Positions 53,879-62,846 of a stretch of DNA of 64,000 nt are shown piece after piece. The DNA comes from Chryseobacterium indologenes (GTDB lineage Bacteria > Bacteroidota > Bacteroidia > Flavobacteriales > Weeksellaceae). The position numbers and the translations under genes were made by a program. Where the stretch lies: positions 2,480,001 through 2,544,000 of the forward strand of contig NZ_CP018786.1 of assembly GCF_002025665.1 (NCBI RefSeq). Direction: 5' to 3'. Below the pieces are notes generated by a model. That model ran no database searches, was not told where the DNA came from, and worked only from the letters and a program-made list of their open reading frames with translations. The number at the start of each line of letters is the position of its first letter. The first letter of the stretch is position 1.

Positions 53879-55273
53879 ATGGACAGAAGAAAATTTCTAA
53901 AAGGATCTGCACTGCTTTCAGGACTATTGACCTTATCACCATCCGATCTCTGGAGCTTCGGGAAGAACACTGAGCAACACGGAAAAGGGAAAGCTAAGAA
54001 TATCATCTTCATGGTAAGTGACGGGATGAGCCTGGGAACGCTTTCAATGGCAGACTTGTATTCACGGAACATTTTAGGAAAAGGAAGTAACTGGCTTAAT
54101 CTGTATCATGATAAAAGGGTGACCCGTGCTTTGATGGACACCGCTTCTGCAAGTTCTATCGTTACAGATTCTGCTGCCGCAAGTTCAGCTTTTGGAGGAG
54201 GAATAAGAGTTAAAAACGGAACTCTGAATATAGGAGCCAATGGAGAAAAGCATCTTCCCATATGGCAGAAATATAAAAAAGCAGGAAAGAAAGCCGGTTG
54301 TGTGACTACGGTAACCATTACTCATGCGACTCCTGCAGGATTCTGTATAAATTCTTCCAAAAGAAATGCTGAACCTCAAATTGCAGAAATGTATGCAGAG
54401 CTGGAATTAGATGTGCTGTTTGGAGGCGGAGACGAATTTTTCAACCCTGCCAAAAGAGAAGATAAAAAAGACCTCTATTCTGTTTACAGCAAAAAAGGAT
54501 ACCGGATCCTGAAAACACAAAATGATCTGAAAGAAATCAAAAAAGGGGAAAAACTATTAGGAATCTTCAGTACAGGTGCATTACCCTATACTATTGACAG
54601 AACCCATCTTCAGGAGTACAAAAACACACCGACTCTTGCTGAAATGGCCACTACCGCCATCAATCAGATGAAAGATCATCCCGAAGGTTTTGTCCTTCAG
54701 GTAGAAGCCGGAAAAGTAGACTGGTCTGCTCATGCCAATGACGTAGCCGCACTTATCCATGATCAGCTGGCATTTGATGAAGCTGTAAAGGCAGTCATAG
54801 ATTTTGCTGAAAAAGATGGAAATACTTTAGTCATCATCACTACAGATCATGGAAATGCGAATCCGGGAACTATTTACGGAGCTGAAGCCACCAAGCAGTT
54901 TAACAGTATTTCAGAATACAAATACACCAATGAATACATTCTGAACAAGATTCACAAAGATTATTCTGTAAAAGACATTAAAGACTGGATTTATGAAGGC
55001 AACAAAATTACACTGAACGATGATGAAGCCAAACATATTTTGAGTTTTTACAACGGACTTGAAAAAGAAGAAGGACTTTATAATTATAAGAAACTGCCTT
55101 TTAAATTATATTCAGAAATTCAGAAAAGCAGGAATTCTGTGGGGTGGATCAGCATGGATCATTCCGGAGATTATGTGGAAGTAGCTGCTTATGGCCCTGG
55201 AAACGAGTTTTTACAGCCGTTCATCAAAAATACAGACCTTCATGATCTGATGCTGAAGGCCTGTCTGGTATAG
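53879..55273 (+). CDS. Tat-exported alkaline phosphatase
   Basis: A 464-residue alkaline phosphatase with a twin-arginine signal (MDRRKFLKGSALLSGLLTLS). The metal/nucleophile region is VSDGMS and VTDSAAASSAFGGG, with catalytic Ser98. TTDHGNANP and a C-terminal MDHSGDYV give the remaining metal ligands. The start at 53879 is chosen because the upstream in-frame ATG (53816) lies inside Zur box 3 and would spoil the Tat signal. It hydrolyses phosphomonoesters; Tat export implies the cofactor is loaded in the cytoplasm. It sits in the Zur-controlled cluster. Confidence 0.9.
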   Translation: MDRRKFLKGSALLSGLLTLSPSDLWSFGKNTEQHGKGKAKNIIFMVSDGMSLGTLSMADLYSRNILGKGSNWLNLYHDKRVTRALMDTASASSIVTDSAAASSAFGGGIRVKNGTLNIGANGEKHLPIWQKYKKAGKKAGCVTTVTITHATPAGFCINSSKRNAEPQIAEMYAELELDVLFGGGDEFFNPAKREDKKDLYSVYSKKGYRILKTQNDLKEIKKGEKLLGIFSTGALPYTIDRTHLQEYKNTPTLAEMATTAINQMKDHPEGFVLQVEAGKVDWSAHANDVAALIHDQLAFDEAVKAVIDFAEKDGNTLVIITTDHGNANPGTIYGAEATKQFNSISEYKYTNEYILNKIHKDYSVKDIKDWIYEGNKITLNDDEAKHILSFYNGLEKEEGLYNYKKLPFKLYSEIQKSRNSVGWISMDHSGDYVEVAAYGPGNEFLQPFIKNTDLHDLMLKACLV

Positions 55274-55311
55274 ACATTCATATTTTTTCATATTTAATTA
55301 TTTGGGAGATA

Positions 55312-55345
55312 CGAGGCGGATTGATTGTGTCCGCCTTGTTTTTTT
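55312..55345 (+). terminator. Rho-independent terminator
   Basis: A 9-bp stem (55312-55320 with 55330-55338, one G-T pair), followed by seven T. It ends the zinc cluster. Confidence 0.8.
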
Positions 55346-55419
55346 GTGCATAAAAACAAACTGCCATTAAAATTACACAGTAGGTGTTTTTACTTATTTC
55401 ACATTAAGTAGAAATACTA

Positions 55420-55450
55420 TTGTGATATTCTGTCAATTGAAGTAACTTTA
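55420..55450 (+). promoter_or_regulatory. Candidate promoter of the PsiD-like decarboxylase gene (TTG-N20-TAACTTTA)
   Basis: TTG at 55420-55422 and TAACTTTA at 55443-55450, one base off TAnnTTTG, lie 38 nt before the ATG. Confidence 0.45.
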
Positions 55451-55488
55451 TAGTACCATCAATTTTAAAAAAACTTAAAAACCGTACT

Positions 55489-56814
55489 ATGAACCATGTA
55501 AAATACAGAGTGGGGAAATGGCTGCCCTCAGACAGAAAGTTCCTTAACACCTGGCTGGAAAAAAAAGTAAAGCAGGCTCAAAACAGCAGACTTCCAATGA
55601 ATCCGACCGTTGCTGATCTCAGGGACGCAATCTACAATAATCCTGTTTTATATATGAGTTTTACCAGCATGTATGATGAGATCCCACAAGGATATAATGA
55701 ACCTGTAAAAAACTTCGAAACCATGCTCCTTATTATCAATCAGGTTTTACAGGAAGCGCCATGCTACAGTGTTATAGAAGATAATATAGGACTTGTAGGA
55801 TTTCCGATTAATGCGATTGTAGACTGGGCAATGGGAACTCAGGCAGGATATTTAACGTTTCTTCATCCCGAAGTTAACGAAAAACTAAGCGTTATTTTAG
55901 CAGAATGGAAAACTTTTCTGGAATCTCCGGCATCACAATATGTTTTGGTGAATGGTCCGGTAAACCAGCCACAGCCGGATTACACCAATCCTTTAGGTTG
56001 GTTTTCTCCACAAGCTCTCGAAGCAATTGCTGCCATGGATCCTTTAAGAGGAAAAGGGAATAATCCTGAAGATCCTTTACAGAATTTCATTTACAATTAT
56101 CAGTGCCAACCTAATGAACCTTATTTTGGATTTAAAAGCTGGGACGATTTTTTTACCCGTCAATTTAATCCAGGAGTAAGAGAAGTAAGTGAGGAGGACA
56201 AAGATCCGTCAGTTATTGTTAATGCCTGCGAATCGGCTCCTTACAATTGTGTTACCAATGCTCAGATGAAAGATAAATTCTGGATGAAAGGACAACCTTA
56301 TTCTTTGCTGGATATCATGAACCATCATGAACTGGCTCAGAAATTTGGTGATAACAGCACAGTCTATCAGGCATTTCTTTGTGCTAAAACCTATCATCGA
56401 TGGAACAGTCCGGTAGATGGTACTATTGTAGCCATTGAGAATGTTCCGGGAACTTATTATGCTGAAGCTCCTATTGAAGGTTATGATCCTTCCGGCCCTA
56501 ATGATTCTCAGGGATATATCACAGAACTGGCTGCACGTGCCTTGATTTTTATCCAGTCAGATAATGATAAAATAGGATTGATGTGCTTTGTTGCTATTGG
56601 AATGGCTGAAGTATCCAGCTGTGAAATTACTGTAAAAGAAGGGGATCACGTCAAAAAAGGAGATCCTATAGGCACCTTTCATTTTGGCGGATCTACCCAT
56701 TGTTTGATTTTCAGGCCTGAAGTCAATATTGATTTTGATTTCCACGGGCAGACACCTTGCCTGAATACCTACAACATTCCTTTGAAAGCAAGAATCGGAG
56801 TAGTTACTAATTAA
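55489..56814 (+). CDS. Phosphatidylserine-decarboxylase-family enzyme, PsiD-like
   Basis: A 441-residue soluble protein with an N-terminal PSDC-type domain (about 40-190; NPVLYMSFTSMYDEIP, GFPINAIVDWAMGTQAGY). A C-terminal decarboxylase domain follows (FGFKSWDDFFTRQFNPGVR, YHRWNSPVDGTI, VKEGDHVKKGDPIGTFHFGGST). Self-cleavage is expected at the G-S of GGST (401/402), making a pyruvoyl group. No signal or membrane segment is present, unlike a housekeeping Psd. The domain order matches fungal tryptophan decarboxylase PsiD, so aromatic amino-acid or another free-amino-acid decarboxylation is more likely than phospholipid synthesis. The substrate is not proven. Confidence 0.85.
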   Translation: MNHVKYRVGKWLPSDRKFLNTWLEKKVKQAQNSRLPMNPTVADLRDAIYNNPVLYMSFTSMYDEIPQGYNEPVKNFETMLLIINQVLQEAPCYSVIEDNIGLVGFPINAIVDWAMGTQAGYLTFLHPEVNEKLSVILAEWKTFLESPASQYVLVNGPVNQPQPDYTNPLGWFSPQALEAIAAMDPLRGKGNNPEDPLQNFIYNYQCQPNEPYFGFKSWDDFFTRQFNPGVREVSEEDKDPSVIVNACESAPYNCVTNAQMKDKFWMKGQPYSLLDIMNHHELAQKFGDNSTVYQAFLCAKTYHRWNSPVDGTIVAIENVPGTYYAEAPIEGYDPSGPNDSQGYITELAARALIFIQSDNDKIGLMCFVAIGMAEVSSCEITVKEGDHVKKGDPIGTFHFGGSTHCLIFRPEVNIDFDFHGQTPCLNTYNIPLKARIGVVTN

Positions 56815-56840
56815 ATCATACGTCAAAATCATATTTTATC

Positions 56841-56884
56841 AATCATAGAAACAGAAAATAATCTTCAGTTTCTATGATTTTTTT
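56841..56884 (+). terminator. Rho-independent terminator
   Basis: A perfect 12-bp stem (56841-56852 with 56868-56879), a 15-nt loop and a T tract, directly after the PsiD-like gene. Confidence 0.8.
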
Positions 56885-56998
56885 ATAGGTTATGAAACAG
56901 TAAACTTTTCCAAAATTCTGTCCTCAAAATATATGAATACTTTACATTTAAACACACAAAACTTTGTTTATCAAATAATTAAATGTCACTATGTTAAA

Positions 56999-57016
56999 TT
57001 TAATCAAATGATTAAA
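56999..57016. promoter_or_regulatory. Candidate TetR operator, copy A
   Basis: The palindrome TTTAATCA-AA-TGATTAAA. The identical 18 bp recur at 57702-57719. A further half-site TTGATTAAA lies at 57021-57029 and a degenerate copy at about 56977-56995, so the regulator promoter is densely covered. Confidence 0.7.
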
Positions 57017-57020
57017 ATAT

Positions 57021-57053
57021 TTGATTAAATAATAAATTTTGTTTATATCTTTG
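57021..57053 (+). promoter_or_regulatory. tetR promoter (TTG-N22-TATCTTTG)
   Basis: TTG at 57021-57023 lies inside the operator half-site, and a perfect TATCTTTG lies at 57046-57053, 18 nt before the ATG. This is consistent with autorepression. Confidence 0.65.
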
Positions 57054-57071
57054 TAAGAGAAAATAGTAGGA

Positions 57072-57686
57072 ATGAAAAAAATAGATAGCAGTACGGAAGA
57101 AAAAATAAAAGAAGCAGCCCGTACTGTGTTTTATAAAAAAGGATTTGCTGCCACAAGAACGCGGGACATCGCAGAAGAAGCGGGAATCAATCTGGCATTA
57201 CTCAACTATTATTTCAGAAGTAAAGCAAAGCTTTTTGAGATGATTATGATAGAAACAATGGCAGGATTTTTTCAGAATTTAATGATGGTACTCAATGATA
57301 AAAATACCAGTATTGATGAGAAAGTGGTGGAAGTAGTAGGAAAATATATTGATCTCATCATCAAAGAACCGGAAATTCCAACGTTCATTATCAGTGAACT
57401 TCGCAATAATCCTAATCTGCTTTTACAAAAAATTCCTCTGAAAGAAGTAATAGAAACCTCCGAGTTTTTAAAACAACATCAGGAAGCCATAAAGAACGGA
57501 AGCATTAAAGAGCCCAATCCTCTCCATTTTCTGATCAATATACTCGGACTTACCGTATTTCCTTTTATTGCCAAGCCCATGTTACTGGGAAGCAGTAAAC
57601 TGAATGACAAAGAATTTGAAAAGCTGATGCTGGAACGCAAGAAGCTCATTCCTATGTGGATAAAAGCCACCATGTCAAAAGGATAA
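57072..57686 (+). CDS. TetR/AcrR-family transcriptional regulator
   Basis: A 204-residue TetR protein with an N-terminal HTH (about 8-55; IKEAARTVFYKKGFAATRTRDIAEEAGINLALLNYYFRSKAKLF) and a C-terminal ligand domain of ordinary length. It precedes the TolC-HlyD-ABC exporter genes. The shared palindrome before both regulator and tolC indicates local repression, probably relieved by an exported compound. Confidence 0.92.
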   Translation: MKKIDSSTEEKIKEAARTVFYKKGFAATRTRDIAEEAGINLALLNYYFRSKAKLFEMIMIETMAGFFQNLMMVLNDKNTSIDEKVVEVVGKYIDLIIKEPEIPTFIISELRNNPNLLLQKIPLKEVIETSEFLKQHQEAIKNGSIKEPNPLHFLINILGLTVFPFIAKPMLLGSSKLNDKEFEKLMLERKKLIPMWIKATMSKG

Positions 57687-57701
57687 TTTTTTTGTCCTTA
57701 A

Positions 57702-57719
57702 TTTAATCAAATGATTAAA
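57702..57719. promoter_or_regulatory. Candidate TetR operator, copy B
   Basis: Identical to operator copy A (TTTAATCA-AA-TGATTAAA), located between tetR and tolC, 52 nt before the tolC start. It suggests the exporter operon has its own regulated promoter. Confidence 0.7.
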
Positions 57720-57771
57720 TCTGATGAATAATAAATGTAAAATTGGTTTTAACTTCAAATAATCAATTCTT

Positions 57772-59058
57772 ATGTATAGAAAATTTCATATACCTCTTCT
57801 TACGCTTTTTTTAAGTGTGACAGCTGTTACTTCTCTGAATGCTCAGTCTGCACCATTAACGCTTGAAGAATGTTATCACCTTGCAAAAGAAAATTATCCT
57901 ACAATCAAAAAATTAGGAATTGTAGCAAAAACGGCAGAATACACAATAGATAACGCAAATAAAGGCTACCTGCCCAAAATTTCATTTACCGGTCAGGCAA
58001 CTTACCAATCCCAAACTATCAGCTTTTCTGATGCTTTAGGGGCTCTACCTATCAATGCATCACTTCCGTCATTAAGTAGAGACCAATATAAAATTCAGGG
58101 AGAGGTAGATCAGTTATTATATGATGGTGGTATAATACACAACCAGAAAGAGCTTACAAAAGTTAATACAGAACTACAAACCCAAAATATAGAAGTTTCC
58201 TTATATACATTAAAACAGAGAATTAATGCTTTATTTTTCTCTATTCTTTTAACCAATGCTCAGCTCAGACAAAATGAAATAAAAAAAGCAAGCCTGCAGA
58301 CTCAGGTACAGAAAGCAGAAGCATCTTTGCAATATGGAACAGCCTACCGCAGTAATGTAGATGAACTGAAGGCAGAAGTATTGAATACAGAGATGGCCGG
58401 TACAGAATATATATCCAGTCGCAACGCTTATCTGAAAATGCTTGGGATCTTTATTGGAAAAGAACTTTCCGATTCTTCAGTATTGGAATCCCCGGAGCCG
58501 GAACTTCTATCTGCGGAAATCAACAGACCGGAACTGAAAGGTTTTGATCTTCAGAAATCAGTCTACACATTACAGGAAGAACAGCTTAAATCTGATCTTA
58601 TGCCTAAGGTAAGTGCTTTCTTTCAGGGAGCATATGGAAGACCTACTCTTAATATTATTGAAAATAAATTCGGACCATGGTTTATTACCGGAGTAAGATT
58701 CAGCTGGTCTCTGGAAAGTTTGTATACATCTTCCAATAAAAAACAAATTCTGGAGCTGAACAGAAAAGCTACCGATACGGACAAAGAAACATTTTTACTC
58801 AATACCAAAATGGACATGGCTCAGCAGGAAGAAAACATTAAAAAATACAGCAACCTGCTGGAGCAGGACAAAATCGTAATCGGCCTTAGACAATCAGTCA
58901 GCAGATCAGCAGAAGCTCAGCTGGCAAATGGTGTAATTACGACCCATGAATATATTCAGAAGCTTAATACAGAACACCTGGCTAATCAGACAATGATTCT
59001 CCATCAGATTCAGCTGTTACAGGCCAGGTATAATCAGAAATTTATTTCCGGAAATTAA
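57772..59058 (+). CDS. TolC-family outer-membrane efflux protein
   Basis: A 428-residue protein with a signal peptide (ending SLNAQS) and the alternating alpha-helical coiled coils of TolC proteins (LTLEECYHLAKENYPTIKKLG; QAQKAEASLQYGTAYRSNVDELKAE-like central helix). It should form the outer-membrane exit duct for the ABC exporter encoded next. It starts 85 nt after tetR and 15 nt before the HlyD gene. Confidence 0.9.
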   Translation: MYRKFHIPLLTLFLSVTAVTSLNAQSAPLTLEECYHLAKENYPTIKKLGIVAKTAEYTIDNANKGYLPKISFTGQATYQSQTISFSDALGALPINASLPSLSRDQYKIQGEVDQLLYDGGIIHNQKELTKVNTELQTQNIEVSLYTLKQRINALFFSILLTNAQLRQNEIKKASLQTQVQKAEASLQYGTAYRSNVDELKAEVLNTEMAGTEYISSRNAYLKMLGIFIGKELSDSSVLESPEPELLSAEINRPELKGFDLQKSVYTLQEEQLKSDLMPKVSAFFQGAYGRPTLNIIENKFGPWFITGVRFSWSLESLYTSSNKKQILELNRKATDTDKETFLLNTKMDMAQQEENIKKYSNLLEQDKIVIGLRQSVSRSAEAQLANGVITTHEYIQKLNTEHLANQTMILHQIQLLQARYNQKFISGN

Positions 59059-59073
59059 TAATCCTTGAATTCT

Positions 59074-60003
59074 ATGAAAAAAATGATCATCATACTAAGT
59101 GCTTTTACCCTGTTAAGTGCATGTAAATCCAAAGACGAATTTGATGCTTCAGGAAACTTTGAAGCAGATGAAGTTATCGTTTCTGCCCAGCAAAACGGAG
59201 AATTAATTTCCTATTCCATACAGGAAGGAGCCACTCTTAAAGCAGGTGCTCAGGTGGGCCGTATTGACGTTACCATGGCCGAACTGCAGAAAGCACAGGC
59301 AGAAGCCAGCATTCAAGCCTTACAGCAAAAAACAAGTAATACCAATGAACAGGATTTGTTGGTGAAAAAACAGTTGGCCGTACAGGAAGCACAGCTGGAT
59401 CATCAGATTCATGAACGTACCCGTACCGCCAATCTGGTAAAGGCAGATGCTGCAACCCGAAAGCAGTTAGACGATATTGATGCTGCCATTGTACAGCTCA
59501 AAAAGCAGATTTCCGTTACCCGACAGCAGCTTTCCGTCAATAATTCCAACAACAGCACCCAAAACAGAAGCATTTTAAGTGAAAAAGCTCCCCTGGAAAA
59601 AACAGCAGCACAATTTCAGGAACAAATTAATAAAGGAACAATTATCAATCCTATCAATGGGGCAGTATTGGTTAACTATGCGCTGAAAGGTGAAATGCAG
59701 GTGATTGGAAAACCTCTGTATAAAATAGCAGATATCAGTACTCTGGATCTCAGAGCCTATATTACCGGAACTCAATTGCCACAGGTAAAACTTGGCCAGA
59801 AAGTAAAAGTAAGAATCGATCAGGGAGAAAAGGGATTTAAAGAATATCCGGGAATCATTACATGGATTTCAGACAAATCGGAATTTTCTCCAAAAACCAT
59901 CCAAACCAAAGATGAAAGAGCCAATCTTGTCTATGCGATCAAAATACGAGTGAAAAATGATGGTTATCTGAAGATAGGAATGTACGGAGAAACACTATTT
60001 TAA
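59074..60003 (+). CDS. HlyD-type membrane fusion lipoprotein (periplasmic adaptor)
   Basis: A 309-residue adaptor with lipobox LLSAC (Cys17), a split barrel-sandwich/lipoyl domain at both ends (GELISYSIQEGATLKAG and NPINGAVLVNYALKGEMQVIGKPLYKIAD) and a long helical hairpin between. The ATG at 59074 is preferred to TTG 59065 because it gives a clean lipoprotein signal. It links the ABC transporter with TolC. Confidence 0.9.
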   Translation: MKKMIIILSAFTLLSACKSKDEFDASGNFEADEVIVSAQQNGELISYSIQEGATLKAGAQVGRIDVTMAELQKAQAEASIQALQQKTSNTNEQDLLVKKQLAVQEAQLDHQIHERTRTANLVKADAATRKQLDDIDAAIVQLKKQISVTRQQLSVNNSNNSTQNRSILSEKAPLEKTAAQFQEQINKGTIINPINGAVLVNYALKGEMQVIGKPLYKIADISTLDLRAYITGTQLPQVKLGQKVKVRIDQGEKGFKEYPGIITWISDKSEFSPKTIQTKDERANLVYAIKIRVKNDGYLKIGMYGETLF

Positions 60004-60027
60004 AAAATTAAATACGATCACCAGAAA

Positions 60028-60957
60028 ATGTTTTCCATTACCGTAAAAAATATAATCAAAACCTACAATGGCGTAAAAGCAGTAGATGATATTTCTTTTG
60101 ATGTAAAGAAAGGAGAGCTTTTTGGTCTTATCGGGCCTGATGGAGCTGGAAAAACCTCTCTATTCCGGATTCTGACCACTCTTTTACTGGCAGACAGCGG
60201 AACGGCAGAAGTGGAAGGTCATGATGTGGTAAAGGAATATCAGCCCATCAGAAATAAAGTAGGATACATGCCCGGAAAATTTTCTCTTTATCAGGATCTT
60301 ACAGTGAATGAAAATCTGAATTTCTTTGCAGCCATTTTTGAAACTACAATTGAAGAAAATTACGATCTGATTAAAGATATTTATGAGCAGATTAAACCAT
60401 TTGGTAACCGGCGGGCAGGTAAGCTCTCTGGAGGAATGAAACAAAAACTGGCATTATGCTGCGCTCTGATCCATAAACCGGAAGTCTTATTTCTTGATGA
60501 GCCCACAACCGGAGTAGATGTTGTTTCCAGAAAAGAATTCTGGGATATGCTGGCTAAATTGAAAGAGCAGAATATCACCATCCTGGTATCCACACCTTAT
60601 ATGGATGAAGCAAAACTTTGTGACCGGATTGCACTGATACAGAATGGAAAAATAATGTCTATAGATCAACCTGAAAACATTGTAAACAATTTTCCCAAAC
60701 CACTTTTTGCTGCTAAAAGTAAAAATATTTATCCACTGCTTGAAGCTCTCCGTACTGACAAAGATATTGAAAGCTGTTATGCTTTTGGAGAATATCTGCA
60801 CCTTACATTAAAAGAAGATGGAGATATGCAATCTGTAATAAATATAGCCGAAAGATATCATCCGGAAAGTTTGGAAGTGATGAAAATAACACCAACCATT
60901 GAAGACAGTTTTATCCGGCTGATGCGGGAACAAAAAGAAGTAAATCATGGAGAATAA
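60028..60957 (+). CDS. ABC transporter ATP-binding protein (drug/lipid exporter type)
   Basis: A 309-residue ATPase with Walker A GPDGAGKTS, signature LSGGMKQKLA and Walker B VLFLDEPTTGVD. A C-terminal extension is present, as in YbhF-like halves. It overlaps the second ATPase by 11 nt. The two ATPases probably form the heterodimer that drives the two permeases downstream. Confidence 0.93.
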   Translation: MFSITVKNIIKTYNGVKAVDDISFDVKKGELFGLIGPDGAGKTSLFRILTTLLLADSGTAEVEGHDVVKEYQPIRNKVGYMPGKFSLYQDLTVNENLNFFAAIFETTIEENYDLIKDIYEQIKPFGNRRAGKLSGGMKQKLALCCALIHKPEVLFLDEPTTGVDVVSRKEFWDMLAKLKEQNITILVSTPYMDEAKLCDRIALIQNGKIMSIDQPENIVNNFPKPLFAAKSKNIYPLLEALRTDKDIESCYAFGEYLHLTLKEDGDMQSVINIAERYHPESLEVMKITPTIEDSFIRLMREQKEVNHGE

Positions 60958-61690
60958 AGCAATTATCTGTAGAGACCTCACCAAACAGTTTGGAGACTTT
61001 AAAGCTGTTGATTCTATTTCTTTTGATGTGGATCAAGGCGAGATATTCGGTTTCCTTGGAGCTAACGGAGCAGGAAAAACTACCGCCATGCGGATTCTGT
61101 GCGGATTATCTTACCCTACTTCAGGAACAGCATCAGTAGCCGGATTCAATGTATATAAACAACAAGAACAGATCAAAAAAAATATTGGCTATATGAGCCA
61201 GAAATTCTCGCTCTATGATAACCTTACCATTCTGGAGAATATTGAGTTTTATGGAGGTGTATATGGGGTTTCCCGCAAGGATATAAAGACAAGAAGTACT
61301 GATCTGGTTGCTACATTGGGATTAGAAAACGAAGCAAAAAAACTGGTAGGAGCCCTCCCATTAGGCTGGAAACAAAAACTGGCATTCTCGGTGGCTGTTT
61401 TTCATAAACCTAAAATTGTATTTCTTGATGAACCTACCGGAGGCGTAGATCCTATCACCCGAAGACAGTTCTGGGATATGATTTATCAGGCAGCAGCAGA
61501 TGGGATTACCGTATTTGTGACCACACACTATATGGATGAAGCAGAATACTGCAACCGAATCTCTGTGATGGTAGATGGAAAAGTAGAAGCCATGGATACA
61601 CCTTCCAATCTTAAAAAGAAGTTCAATACCCATTCCATGGATGATGTATTTTATGAACTGGCAAGAGGAGCCAAAAGATCAGGCGATTAA
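60947..61690 (+). CDS. ABC transporter ATP-binding protein, degenerate signature
   Basis: A 247-residue ATPase with Walker A GANGAGKTT and Walker B IVFLDEPTGGVDP, but the signature is LPLGWKQKL instead of LSGGQ-like. YbhF-type exporters are known to pair a canonical and a variant site, so this is not an error. It begins inside the end of the first ATPase gene. Confidence 0.92.
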   Translation: MENKAIICRDLTKQFGDFKAVDSISFDVDQGEIFGFLGANGAGKTTAMRILCGLSYPTSGTASVAGFNVYKQQEQIKKNIGYMSQKFSLYDNLTILENIEFYGGVYGVSRKDIKTRSTDLVATLGLENEAKKLVGALPLGWKQKLAFSVAVFHKPKIVFLDEPTGGVDPITRRQFWDMIYQAAADGITVFVTTHYMDEAEYCNRISVMVDGKVEAMDTPSNLKKKFNTHSMDDVFYELARGAKRSGD

Positions 61691-61739
61691 AACAAAAAAG
61701 ATCTCAACGGATAAAGAGTTGTCCAAAAAAGACTAAATA

Positions 61740-62846
61740 ATGAAACAGTTATTCGTATTCATCAGAAAAGAATTCTATCATGTATTCAGAGACCGGAGAA
61801 CGCTGCTGATTCTTTTCGGTATGCCTGTTGTTCAAATTATCCTTTTTGGGTATGCTTTGAGTAGTGAGGTTAAAAATATCGGGATTACAGTTTTGGACAA
61901 TGCCCATGATGTTCAGTCTGAGCAGGTCATTTCAAAGATAAAATCAAGTTCCTATTTCCAGATGCAGGAATCTTCTCTAAATTATCCGGATATTGAGAAA
62001 AAATTCAGGGAAGGGAAGATAAAATGTGCCGTAATATTTCCCGCGAATTTCGGATCAGATCTCTATACCTCAGACGGAGCGCAGATACGGATTATTGCCG
62101 ATGCTTCAGATCCGAATACAGCCACTATTCTTACCAATTATCTCAATGCAATGATTGCAGGGTACCAGCAGCAGCTCAATCCCAATATCAAACCTTCCTA
62201 TAAGATTCTTCCTGAAATGAGGCAGCTTTATAATGAAGACCAGAATGGATCCCTTAATTTTATTCCGGGTGTTATTGCCCTTATCTTTATGATTGTAAGT
62301 ACTGCTTTGACATCCGTAGCTGTTGTTCGCGAAAAAGAAATGGGAACCATGGAAATATTATTGGTGTCTCCTTTCAAACCTGTTATGGTATTGATAGCAA
62401 AAGCTATCCCTTATCTTGTGCTGTCTCTTGTTAACTTTATCATTATTCTCCTTCTCTCTGTTTATTTATTAAATGTAGAGATCCGTGGCAGCCTTGTTCT
62501 ATTGTTTGTAGAAAGCATATTATTCATTATCACATGTCTTTCATTAGGTCTATTGATATCTAATGTTACCAACTCCCAGCAGACCGCTATGCTTATTTCC
62601 ATGATGGGAATGATGCTTCCTACCTTATTATTAACGGGATTTATGTTTCCCGTAGAAAATATGCCGGTAGTTTTTCAGGTGATATCCAGAATTCTTCCCT
62701 CAAGATATTATTATGATATTGTAAAAGCAGTCATGCTGAAAGGTCTTGATTTCAGATATGTATGGAAAGAGACGTTGGTTTTACTGATCATGTCGGTAGG
62801 ATTGCTGGCACTTGCCCTGAAGAAATTTAAAATCCGTCTGTCATGA
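61740..62846 (+). CDS. ABC-2 type permease 1 (YbhS-like)
   Basis: A 368-residue permease: one N-terminal helix (LLILFGMPVVQIILFGYAL), a large extracytoplasmic domain (about 40-170), then five helices with the EKEMGTMEILLVSP motif of ABC-2 permeases. It pairs with the next gene, which overlaps by 4 nt (ATGA). Confidence 0.93.
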   Translation: MKQLFVFIRKEFYHVFRDRRTLLILFGMPVVQIILFGYALSSEVKNIGITVLDNAHDVQSEQVISKIKSSSYFQMQESSLNYPDIEKKFREGKIKCAVIFPANFGSDLYTSDGAQIRIIADASDPNTATILTNYLNAMIAGYQQQLNPNIKPSYKILPEMRQLYNEDQNGSLNFIPGVIALIFMIVSTALTSVAVVREKEMGTMEILLVSPFKPVMVLIAKAIPYLVLSLVNFIIILLLSVYLLNVEIRGSLVLLFVESILFIITCLSLGLLISNVTNSQQTAMLISMMGMMLPTLLLTGFMFPVENMPVVFQVISRILPSRYYYDIVKAVMLKGLDFRYVWKETLVLLIMSVGLLALALKKFKIRLS

